DNA of 10,855 bases from Anaerolineae bacterium. GTDB lineage: Bacteria > Chloroflexota > Anaerolineae > B4-G1. The translations under genes were made by a program, and so were the position numbers. Position 1 is the first letter of the stretch. Each line of letters opens with the position of its first letter. Below, piece after piece: positions 1 to 5,283 of the stretch. The stretch lies in NCBI GenBank assembly GCA_016783285.1, contig JADHWW010000171.1, positions 1 through 10,855 of the forward strand, in the 5' to 3' direction. The notes beneath the pieces were generated by a model. The model saw only the letters and a list, made by a program, of their open reading frames with translations. It did not search any database and was not told the origin of the DNA.

Positions 1-722
1 CGAGGGTCTTAACGGTCAAGCGATTCACTTGCTCACGTTCGTGCTGTCGTATCATCTAGCAGTTCTCCTGTTTGATCGTGGGGATCTCATCCCCCTCCCC
101 ACATTCTACAGGTACCTGCCATATGGCACAACTATAGTTTACCTCATACCCTGCTTCAATGACCCGGTGCGGTTCATTGATACTGAACCCGGTGGAGAGC
201 TCTGTTGTGCCGCCAGTCAGTTCGTCGACACCATCGCCTATCTGCACTTTGGTGATTGCGCTCCTATCAATGCCAAGCTTCTCGAGCATATCAGCATATG
301 ATCTGTCCCGGCTTCAGTCCAACCGTTCTTCCTACGAAATACTGCGGTCTTCTGATTCCTTTAGCGCATAACAACAGAGAGGGCTGTCCTGGTAGATCAC
401 GGCAAATGCTCTAACTGGCAACCCTTCTGCTCTTGCCTGGATGATCTCGCCGGCTGACTTGGCCAAAAACAGCGTTCCCTTCAACAACCGCCTCCATCGT
501 TGGTTCTTCGAAAGAGAAAGGGAGGAGATTCACTGCTAGATTTCGGTCTCTGTAAAACCCCTTCTCGACAGCGACGTATCTGCCCGCAAACTGGGCCTGA
601 TGTACCCATTATAGCCGCACGGTTACCTCGTCGGGCGGCGTCTCGGCCTCCGGTGGACCGCAGGTAGCCAAAACCGCCGCCATCAAGAGCATCGCGACTG
701 AAAGTGTAGTTTGCCTGTTCAT
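1..722 (-). pseudogene. Decayed NMT1/THI5-like substrate-binding lipoprotein, tandem copy
   Basis: On the minus strand an ATG at 722 follows the stop of the intact binding-protein gene as TGA-C-ATG. It starts a lipoprotein signal (lipobox LATC, Cys21), then PPDEVTVRL and WVHQAQFAG, which match residues 30-47 of the intact neighbour almost exactly. The codon aligned with Lys38 of the neighbour's family motif is TAA (611-609). Homology continues after it but changes frame near 460-466, near 335-340 and near 293-300. A further piece is readable at 289-56 (LEKLGIDRSAITKV, then a TGFSINEP segment typical of NMT1 domains), followed by a TAG; similarity may continue to the window edge. I read this as the second member of a tandem duplication that has decayed. 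Three independent lesions plus a stop make sequencing error an unlikely full explanation. Its 3' end is outside the window. Confidence 0.85.
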
Positions 723-723
723 G

Positions 724-1737
724 TCACTCCCCTCCATACACCGCGTCTGCGGAGTAGACGGTGTGCAAGAACTCCATCGTGTAGGCTTTTTCCAGGTCTA
801 CTGGCGCCTCCAGGATGCCCTGCTCCACGAGGATGTCGTGCATGCGACGCCACACCTCGGCCCGCATCCAGCCGATATCCGCCTCCCCGCTGTGGATCAG
901 GGGCGTTTGCGCGGCCATCATTCGCGCCTGCCGGTCCCTGGTCAGTGCCGGGTCGTACTGCAAGGTCAATTCCACCACCTCATCCGGGTTTTCGATGGCA
1001 TAGCGCCAGCCCCTTAGTGTTGCCCTCAAGAATCTCTCCACCAGTTCAGGGTTTTGCTGGACGAGCGCGTCGCTGGTCACGATGGTATCGGCATAGAGTT
1101 GGATGCCGTAATCTTCCATCCATATCCAGTTCAGTTCGTATCCCGTTTCTTCAAAGGCCAAACCTAGGCCCGTGCGATACACCGTGTGGGCGTCTACCTG
1201 GCCCGTGAGCAGTGGTGTCACGTCCCGTTGGAAGGGGATTACTTTGATGGCGGTAGGGGCTATGCCCAGCTTGTTGAGTAGGGCCTGGTGTTGGAACTCT
1301 GCGTCAGGCGGCATCATCACCGTTTTCCCCACCAAATCCTGCGGGCGCTCGATCCCCGAACTCTTTAGGCTGACATAGACGTATGGGTTTTTCTGAAAGA
1401 CTACGGCGATGGCCACTATGGGTTCGCCCCGGGATCTGAGCACCAGCAGTTGATCGCCGCCAACGATGGCAAAATCAGCCTCGCCGCTGACGAGGTCAGC
1501 GACCATCTGCTCAGGAATGATGTCGGGACCACCAGGGTTGAGGGTGACATCGATGTTCTCCTCGGCATAGTAGCCCCTTTCTTGCGCCACATAATGGCCG
1601 GCAAATTGGGCCTGGTGCACCCACTTTAGCTGCACTGTTACCTCATCGGGCGGCTCCTCGACCTTCTGCGGCCCGCAGGCCGCCAGGAGGGCAATCGCCG
1701 CGAGCAGTACTGTGCAGATTCTGGTTACTGTTCTCAT
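724..1737 (-). CDS. NMT1/THI5-like ABC transporter substrate-binding lipoprotein
   Basis: A 337-residue extracytoplasmic solute-binding lipoprotein. The signal peptide has an RTVTR basic start, a hydrophobic core and lipobox LAAC, with the lipidated Cys at 21. The mature part starts with DEVTVQLKWVHQAQFAG, the hallmark of NMT1/SsuA/THI5 proteins, which bind pyrimidine precursors, sulfonates, nitrate or related small molecules. The C-terminal region around LRGWRYAIENPDEVV and the KAYTMEF end are also family-typical, and the length is normal. The ATG start has an AAGGAAG Shine-Dalgarno. It follows the PAS gene by 15 bp, so it is the third gene of the receiver-PAS-binding protein unit. No permease or ATPase gene is visible, although these could lie past the left edge. 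Either the transporter genes are beyond the decayed duplicate, or this protein serves as a ligand sensor for the signalling genes it is co-transcribed with. The substrate cannot be told from sequence. Confidence 0.9.
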   Translation of the reverse strand: MRTVTRICTVLLAAIALLAACGPQKVEEPPDEVTVQLKWVHQAQFAGHYVAQERGYYAEENIDVTLNPGGPDIIPEQMVADLVSGEADFAIVGGDQLLVLRSRGEPIVAIAVVFQKNPYVYVSLKSSGIERPQDLVGKTVMMPPDAEFQHQALLNKLGIAPTAIKVIPFQRDVTPLLTGQVDAHTVYRTGLGLAFEETGYELNWIWMEDYGIQLYADTIVTSDALVQQNPELVERFLRATLRGWRYAIENPDEVVELTLQYDPALTRDRQARMMAAQTPLIHSGEADIGWMRAEVWRRMHDILVEQGILEAPVDLEKAYTMEFLHTVYSADAVYGGE

Positions 1738-1752
1738 CGTTTCTTCCTTCCG

Positions 1753-3366
1753 TCACCCCTCCAGAATCGAGAGGTCGTATGCCGTATCCCTCCCCAACTG
1801 CTCCGACAACTGGTTGACCTGGCGTTTCAGTTCGATCATGCGCAGCTCGCGGCCGACGGCCAGGCGGTTAAAGCGCTCCAGTTCCTCTACCTGCCGTGCC
1901 AATTCCTCCTCTGCCCGCACCCGCTCGGCTATCTCTGTTTCAAGTTCTTCGTTGGTGCCCTTGAGCTCGGCGGTGCGCTGTTCCACCAGCTCCTCCAAAT
2001 GGTCTCGGTGCCGTCTCAACTCCCCTTCCGCCTGCACCCGCTCGGTGATGTCCTCGATAGCCAGGAGAACCAACTGAGTCTCGTTGGCCTCTCTGTACAT
2101 CCGTCGGGCGTTTAGGAGTATTACCCGTCGTCCGATGCTGGGAAAATCGTGCTCCACTTCATAGTCGTCGAAGAAGGTGTTCTCGGGCAAGATACGCTCC
2201 AGCAACTCTCGCAGCCTGGGGATGTTCCACTGCCGGTTGCCCAGGTCGTAGAGCAACTGTCCCTTGGTCTCCGCCGGTGTCACTTGGAAGGTTTGATGGA
2301 AGGGACGGTTGGCCGAGACGACCCGCAGGTCCGCATCGAGCACCACCAAGGGCTCACGCACCGTCTCCACAATGTTCTCAGCGAATTCACGCGCCTCCTC
2401 AACTGCCCGCTCCGCCCGTCTGCGCGCGGTGATGTCCCGAAAGACCATCACCGCGCCGATGATCTTCCCCGCCTCATCCTGCATCGGCGCCCCGCTGTCG
2501 GCAATGGGCCGTCCCGTGCCATCTCTGGCGATCAGCAGCGTGTGGTTGGCCAGACCGACCACGACGCCTTCCCGGAGCACCCTGGCCACCGGGCTCTCAA
2601 CCCGTTCTCCCGTTTGCTCGTTGACGATGCAGAAAATGCCTTCCAGGGGTTTGCCCACCGCCTCCGCTTCCTCCCAGCCAGTCAAGTCCTCGGCGACAGG
2701 ATTCATGAGCGTCACCACTCCTTGGGCATCGGTGGCTATCACCCCATCGCCGATGCTTCTCAGTGTGGTGGACAGCCACTGTTCTCTCTCCCGTAGCTCT
2801 TGGGTGCGCTCCTCTACGATCTCTTCCAGCCGCTCCGAGTACTCTCGTAGTTGCCCTTCCGCGTGCTTGCGCTCGGTGATGTCTGTGCCCTGGGAGATGG
2901 TGGCCACAAGGGTCGTGCCATCCTCAGCATAGATGTTCGCCGAGTTCCAGAGCACCAGCCGGGTTTCCCCATCTTGGCAGAGAATCGGGATCTCCACCGA
3001 CTTCCAGTATTCACCGCCAAGAGTGCGGGCGATCTTGCCCAGTGACTCGGCGCGGCTTGTTTCAGGGAAGAGCATGGGCAGTCCCTGGCCGATGACCTCG
3101 TCGGCCGGATAACCGGTGAGATGCTCAAAGGCCGTGTTGAAGCGGGTGATTCGCTTCCCGGGGTCCCAGATGATGATGGGGGCGTTGGCATAGTTGATCA
3201 GGTTCTCCAGGTAATCGCGGGTCTCCCGCAGAGCCTCCAGCGTAGCCTCCCTTTGGGATTCCGCCCGAGTGCGCTCGGTTTCCGATGCTTCCAGTCCGGC
3301 AATCCGTTGGCGCAACTCTGTCAGCTCTTCTGCAAGTTGCTCTTTGGTCTTGTTTTCGTCTCTCAT
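1753..3366 (-). CDS. Three-PAS-domain signalling protein lacking a kinase domain
   Basis: A 537-residue soluble protein with no membrane segment. A coiled coil occupies residues 1-48. PAS1 is at about 49-165, with the NAPIIIWDP start and DITER end. A coiled linker follows, then PAS2 at about 195-315 (GDGVIATDAQG, PVAEDLTGW) and PAS3 at about 325-442. PAS3 carries the IPRLRELLERILP and FDDYEVEHDFP segment seen in PAS domains attached to CheB/CheR-type and hybrid sensors. Residues 445-525 form a long coiled coil ending in RFNRLAVGRELRMIELKR, an element normally seen just before or within larger sensor kinases. No HisKA, HATPase, GGDEF, EAL or HTH domain follows, so it either senses and acts through partners or is a truncated kinase. 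It starts 24 bp after the receiver gene and is 15 bp from the binding-protein gene. PAS1 is about 95 percent identical at DNA level to one in the large kinase (see repeat at 2868-3266). Confidence 0.88.
   Translation of the reverse strand: MRDENKTKEQLAEELTELRQRIAGLEASETERTRAESQREATLEALRETRDYLENLINYANAPIIIWDPGKRITRFNTAFEHLTGYPADEVIGQGLPMLFPETSRAESLGKIARTLGGEYWKSVEIPILCQDGETRLVLWNSANIYAEDGTTLVATISQGTDITERKHAEGQLREYSERLEEIVEERTQELREREQWLSTTLRSIGDGVIATDAQGVVTLMNPVAEDLTGWEEAEAVGKPLEGIFCIVNEQTGERVESPVARVLREGVVVGLANHTLLIARDGTGRPIADSGAPMQDEAGKIIGAVMVFRDITARRRAERAVEEAREFAENIVETVREPLVVLDADLRVVSANRPFHQTFQVTPAETKGQLLYDLGNRQWNIPRLRELLERILPENTFFDDYEVEHDFPSIGRRVILLNARRMYREANETQLVLLAIEDITERVQAEGELRRHRDHLEELVEQRTAELKGTNEELETEIAERVRAEEELARQVEELERFNRLAVGRELRMIELKRQVNQLSEQLGRDTAYDLSILEG
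2868..3266. repeat. PAS-module direct repeat, copy 1
   Basis: This 399-bp stretch encodes PAS1 of the kinase-less PAS protein plus its flanking linkers. It matches 6845-7243 at a constant offset of 3977 bp with no indels and about 18 mismatches by eye (roughly 95 percent identity). Flanking coding sequence on both sides is unrelated. The edges fall in the linker coding for the DITER motif and in the ESQRDATLEALRE helix. Confidence 0.92.
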
Positions 3367-3390
3367 CGCTGGTACCTCGCCATTTTCGTT

Positions 3391-3810
3391 TCAACCCACC
3401 GGATGGTCGGACCCGTGATGGATCCCGTCGGCCGAAGGCTGGCCGCCGGTGGCGCGTCGAATCGCCGGCAGCAGCTCATCGACCAGTGCTCTCTTTGCCA
3501 CATAGTCACTGGCGCCGCTGGCCTGCGCGGCGTCACGGTATTCCTGCATGTCGAAGCGGCTCAATACGATGACACGGACGCCGGGCCGCACCGCTGCGAG
3601 CCGCCGAATGGCATCCAAGCCACTCATCCCTGCCATCCTCACATCCATGAGCACCACGTCCGGCTCGAGCTCGACCGCCTTTTCTATCGCTTCCCGGCCG
3701 TCGCCTGCCTCCCCGACGATTTGGATGTCCGGCTCAGGGGCCAGGAATTCCTTGACGCGCCGCCGAAAGCCGGCGCTGTCATCGACGATCAAAACCCTGA
3801 TTGCCTGCAC
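3391..3810 (-). CDS. Single-domain response regulator (CheY-like receiver)
   Basis: A receiver-only protein of 139 residues. With GTG 3810 as residue 1, the acidic pocket is the DD of VLIVDDS, the phospho-acceptor is Asp56 in VVLMDVRM, the switch Ser is in VIVLSRFD and the conserved Lys is Lys106 in YVAKRA. After Asp56 the usual RMPG reads RMAG, and the usual KP is KR, so the switch loop departs slightly from consensus. About 20 unstructured residues follow the domain, with no DNA-binding output. Start choice: AGGAGG lies at 3821-3816 and overlaps an in-frame GTG at 3816, which therefore cannot be used. The GTG at 3810 is spaced 5 nt from it. It is the first gene after the promoter at 3894-3866 and probably receives phosphate from a kinase elsewhere, such as the large kinase upstream; that link is inferred from proximity only. 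Confidence 0.9.
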   Translation of the reverse strand: MQAIRVLIVDDSAGFRRRVKEFLAPEPDIQIVGEAGDGREAIEKAVELEPDVVLMDVRMAGMSGLDAIRRLAAVRPGVRVIVLSRFDMQEYRDAAQASGASDYVAKRALVDELLPAIRRATGGQPSADGIHHGSDHPVG

Positions 3811-3865
3811 GGTCACCTCCTGATCCGTATCCGCCGAACAGCAGATACGCCACTCCCTTGCGAAT

Positions 3866-3894
3866 AGTATAAAAGATCGGATCCGCCCCGTCTA
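3866..3894 (-). promoter_or_regulatory. Sigma-70-like promoter for the receiver-PAS-binding protein unit
   Basis: Minus strand: -35 TAGACG (3894-3889, 4 of 6), a 17-nt spacer, and -10 TATACT (3871-3866, 5 of 6). It lies just downstream of two terminators and about 55 bp before the GTG at 3810, the right place for a new transcription unit. Assigned by inspection only. Confidence 0.6.
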
Positions 3895-3915
3895 TTGCCG
3901 AAACGCTGAGCTGGC

Positions 3916-3946
3916 AAAAAAAAAGGCCCCATTTATCCTGGGACCT
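3916..3946 (-). terminator. Rho-independent terminator 2 of the kinase-regulator unit
   Basis: Minus strand: AGGTCCC (3946-3940), a 9-nt loop, GGGGCCT (3930-3924, one G-U pair), then a run of T ending at 3916. The stem is followed directly by eight to nine U in RNA. It is about 70 bp past the stop of the NarL-type regulator. Confidence 0.85.
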
Positions 3947-3966
3947 CTTGCTGCGCTGGGGACGCC

Positions 3967-3995
3967 AAAAAGGCGGCAACCGGCGCCCCGCCGCC
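3967..3995 (-). terminator. Rho-independent terminator 1 of the kinase-regulator unit
   Basis: Minus strand: GGCGGC (3995-3990) pairs with GCCGCC (3977-3972), followed by TTTTT (3971-3967). A GGCGCC palindrome sits in the loop. It lies 19 bp after the regulator stop codon and works in tandem with the second hairpin 20 bp further on. Confidence 0.75.
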
Positions 3996-4013
3996 CTTGG
4001 CAGTCTGATGCCG

Positions 4014-4655
4014 CTAGCTGTCGAGACTGATCATGCCCCTGCGGATGGCGTATTGGGTCAGTTCGGCTATGCTACGGAGATGGAGTTTGTCCATCAGATT
4101 CGCCCTATGGGTCCGAACCGTTTTTTCGGTGATGCACAACCGTTTGGCGATCTCCCGGCTTGAGTGACCCTCGGCAATCAGTTGCAGCACCTCCCTTTCC
4201 CGGCCGGTCAGTTGCCCGTAGCTGTCCTTGGCTATCACTTTGGCCTGCCGGACGTATTCTTCGATCACCGTCCTGGAAATCGTGGGGCTGAGGAAGGAAT
4301 CGCCCCGGTAAACGGCCTGGATGGCCGCCACCAACTCGGTGGGCGCCGCTTTCTTGACCACGTACCCCGAGGCCCCCGCGCTCAGGATCTGAAAGACGTA
4401 CTCCTTGTCTGCGTGCATGGTCAGGACCAGGACCTTGACCTCCGGGACCCAGCGCTTGATCTGGCGGGTGGCCTCCAGGCCGTTGAGGCCTGGCATGCTA
4501 TAGTCCATCAGCACCACATCGGGGAGCAACTGCTGAGCCATCTGGACCGCCTCTCTCCCGTCCTCGGCCTCGCCAATGACCTCGATGCCGGGCTCATCCG
4601 CCAGCAGAGCGCGCACACCCTTTCGCACGATGGTGTGATCCTCGGCCAGCAGCAC
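4014..4655 (-). CDS. NarL/FixJ-family response regulator (receiver plus LuxR HTH)
   Basis: A 213-residue DNA-binding response regulator if started at GTG 4655. The receiver spans residues 1-115, with acidic pair Glu5-Asp6, phospho-acceptor Asp51 in VVLMDYSMPG, switch Thr79 and Lys101. A LuxR-type helix-turn-helix lies at about 145-205 (LTGREREVLQLIAEG, then REIAKRL and TEKTVRTH). It is the expected partner of the HisKA_3 kinase encoded upstream. Its start is abnormal. GTG 4655 begins inside the first beta strand, lacks the usual leading residues and has no Shine-Dalgarno. A strong AAGGAG followed by ATG-ATG exists at 4727-4711 but is separated from the gene by 49 bp of heptad repeats and is out of frame by one base. 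Removing those 49 bp gives MMIRVLLAEDH. The gene may be poorly translated, translated from GTG, or switched by repeat-unit number. Two terminators follow it. Confidence 0.9.
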   Translation of the reverse strand: MLLAEDHTIVRKGVRALLADEPGIEVIGEAEDGREAVQMAQQLLPDVVLMDYSMPGLNGLEATRQIKRWVPEVKVLVLTMHADKEYVFQILSAGASGYVVKKAAPTELVAAIQAVYRGDSFLSPTISRTVIEEYVRQAKVIAKDSYGQLTGREREVLQLIAEGHSSREIAKRLCITEKTVRTHRANLMDKLHLRSIAELTQYAIRRGMISLDS

Positions 4656-4661
4656 CCGGAT

Positions 4662-4710
4662 GATTTCGGATTGCCGATTTTCGATTTTCGATTGGCGATT
4701 GCCGATTACT
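4662..4710. repeat. Heptad array A1 (seven 7-bp units) inside the regulator start
   Basis: Plus strand, seven units with no gap: GATTTCG, GATTGCC, GATTTTC, GATTTTC, GATTGGC, GATTGCC, GATTACT. The consensus is GATTNNC. It lies exactly between ATG-ATG (4716-4711) and the ATCCGGGTG that begins the conserved regulator sequence. All units are in one orientation. Its length of 49 bp is 1 mod 3. Confidence 0.95.
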
Positions 4711-4727
4711 CATCATGCGCTCCTTGG
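4711..4727 (-). promoter_or_regulatory. Stranded Shine-Dalgarno and start codons of the regulator gene
   Basis: This is a 17-bp non-repeat island between arrays A1 and A2. On the minus strand it reads CCAAGGAGCGCATGATG: AAGGAG, then ATG 3 nt later and a second ATG 6 nt after the Shine-Dalgarno. It looks like the ancestral initiation site of the NarL-type regulator, now separated from the coding sequence by array A1 and out of frame by one base. Confidence 0.75.
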
Positions 4728-4822
4728 GATTTTCGATTCACGATTTTCGATTGGCGATTCACGATTGCCGAATGTCGATTTGCGATTGCAGTTCGCAAAT
4801 CGAAAATCGAAAATCGAAAATC
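4728..4822. repeat. Heptad array A2, palindromic
   Basis: Plus strand: nine GATTNNC-type units (4728-4790, one reading GAATGTC), a GTTC apex (4791-4794), then four units in reverse orientation, GCAAATC and three GAAAATC (4795-4822). The apex forms an 11-bp perfect hairpin, TCGATTTGCGA (4775-4785) with TCGCAAATCGA (4793-4803). The last unit overlaps the TGA stop of the four-helix-bundle gene by two bases (4821-4822). Confidence 0.95.
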
Positions 4823-5174
4823 ACTTCCTTCCCCGGGCCGTCTTGCGGGAGGCGACAAAGATGGCCGTCAGTTCATCAGCCTCTTGGATCAGCTCCTCCA
4901 CCCGGGACACTGGCATCAAATTGGCTTCCACCACCAATTCTAGCCAGAAGAGAGACTCGTCGGCCTCTTCCTCCACGATACCCAATTTGTGAACGAAATC
5001 AGCCTGTGAACGCGCCCGGCACACCGCCCGGTAATTCGCTGCTACCGACGTGGCCGAGCGCAGGAGTTGATTGCCGATCACGCGACCCGTTTGCGTCCGC
5101 GGTAGAGCCTCTATCAGGCGAATCACCCGCAGCGCAAACTGCTTCGTCCTCCCTTTCAACTCCTCCTTGTCCAC
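4821..5174 (-). CDS. Four-helix-bundle protein, 23S rRNA intervening-sequence/Avd-like family
   Basis: A 117-residue protein of the four-helix-bundle family, the group that includes proteins encoded in 23S rRNA intervening sequences and the Avd accessory protein of diversity-generating retroelements. Family signatures in order are FALRVIRLIEALP, GNQLLRSATSVAANYR, a DFVHKLGIVEEEADES segment, FWLELV, and the AIFVASRKTAR end. The length is typical. The start is GTG 5174: AAGGAGG lies upstream with 6-nt spacing. A longer open frame to 5273 is only translated heptad repeat (RFSISDF-like) and is not family sequence. Molecular role is unknown for stand-alone members; they are basic, oligomeric and probably bind nucleic acid. 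It is flanked on both sides by palindromic heptad arrays and interrupts a kinase-regulator operon, suggesting it travels as a cassette. No reverse transcriptase or variable repeat is visible, so an Avd role is unsupported here. Confidence 0.92.
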   Translation of the reverse strand: MDKEELKGRTKQFALRVIRLIEALPRTQTGRVIGNQLLRSATSVAANYRAVCRARSQADFVHKLGIVEEEADESLFWLELVVEANLMPVSRVEELIQEADELTAIFVASRKTARGRK

Positions 5175-5188
5175 GCCCTCCCTCCTTC

Positions 5189-5283
5189 GATTGCCGAATG
5201 CCGATTCTCGATTGCCGATTTCCATTCGGAAATCCCAAATCGAAAATCGAAAATCCGAGATCGAAAATCGCAAATCCTAAATC
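5189..5283. repeat. Heptad array B, palindromic
   Basis: Plus strand: five units (GATTGCC, GAATGCC, GATTCTC, GATTGCC, GATTTCC; 5189-5223), an ATTC apex (5224-5227), then eight units in reverse orientation (GGAAATC, CCAAATC, GAAAATC, GAAAATC, CGAGATC, GAAAATC, GCAAATC, CTAAATC; 5228-5283). GATTTCC and GGAAATC form a perfect hairpin around the apex. The outermost unit encodes Ile-stop of the kinase on the minus strand. The layout matches array A2 (units, NTTC apex, inverted units). Confidence 0.95.

Larger units (their letters stand above)
4728..5283. mobile_element. Candidate heptad-bounded cassette carrying a four-helix-bundle gene
   Basis: A roughly 556-bp unit made of palindromic heptad array A2, a four-helix-bundle gene (5174-4821) and palindromic heptad array B. 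The gene's stop codon and ribosome-binding region abut the arrays, so almost nothing is left over. Outer arms are complementary; for example GATTTTC-type units at 4676-4693 form an 18-bp perfect inverted match with 5238-5255. It sits between a kinase gene and its cognate regulator, which are normally adjacent or overlapping. Its right array supplies the kinase's last codon and stop. No transposase, reverse transcriptase or classical target duplication is seen, so mobility is inferred from position, boundaries and the restored ancestral junction. Confidence 0.5.

Noticed and set aside
3814..3816. GTG 3816 as start of the stand-alone receiver
   Set aside because: It overlaps the AGGAGG Shine-Dalgarno; GTG 3810 has 5-nt spacing and fits the receiver better.
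5175..5273. N-terminal extension of the four-helix-bundle protein to ATG 5273
   Set aside because: The 33 extra residues are translated heptad repeat; the family homology and an AAGGAGG Shine-Dalgarno both support GTG 5174.
4662..5283. CRISPR array
   Set aside because: Units are 7 bp, contiguous and partly inverted; there are no spacers of typical length and no cas genes.
4662..5283. Diversity-generating retroelement with the four-helix-bundle gene as Avd
   Set aside because: No reverse transcriptase, template repeat or adenine-biased variable repeat can be seen in the window.
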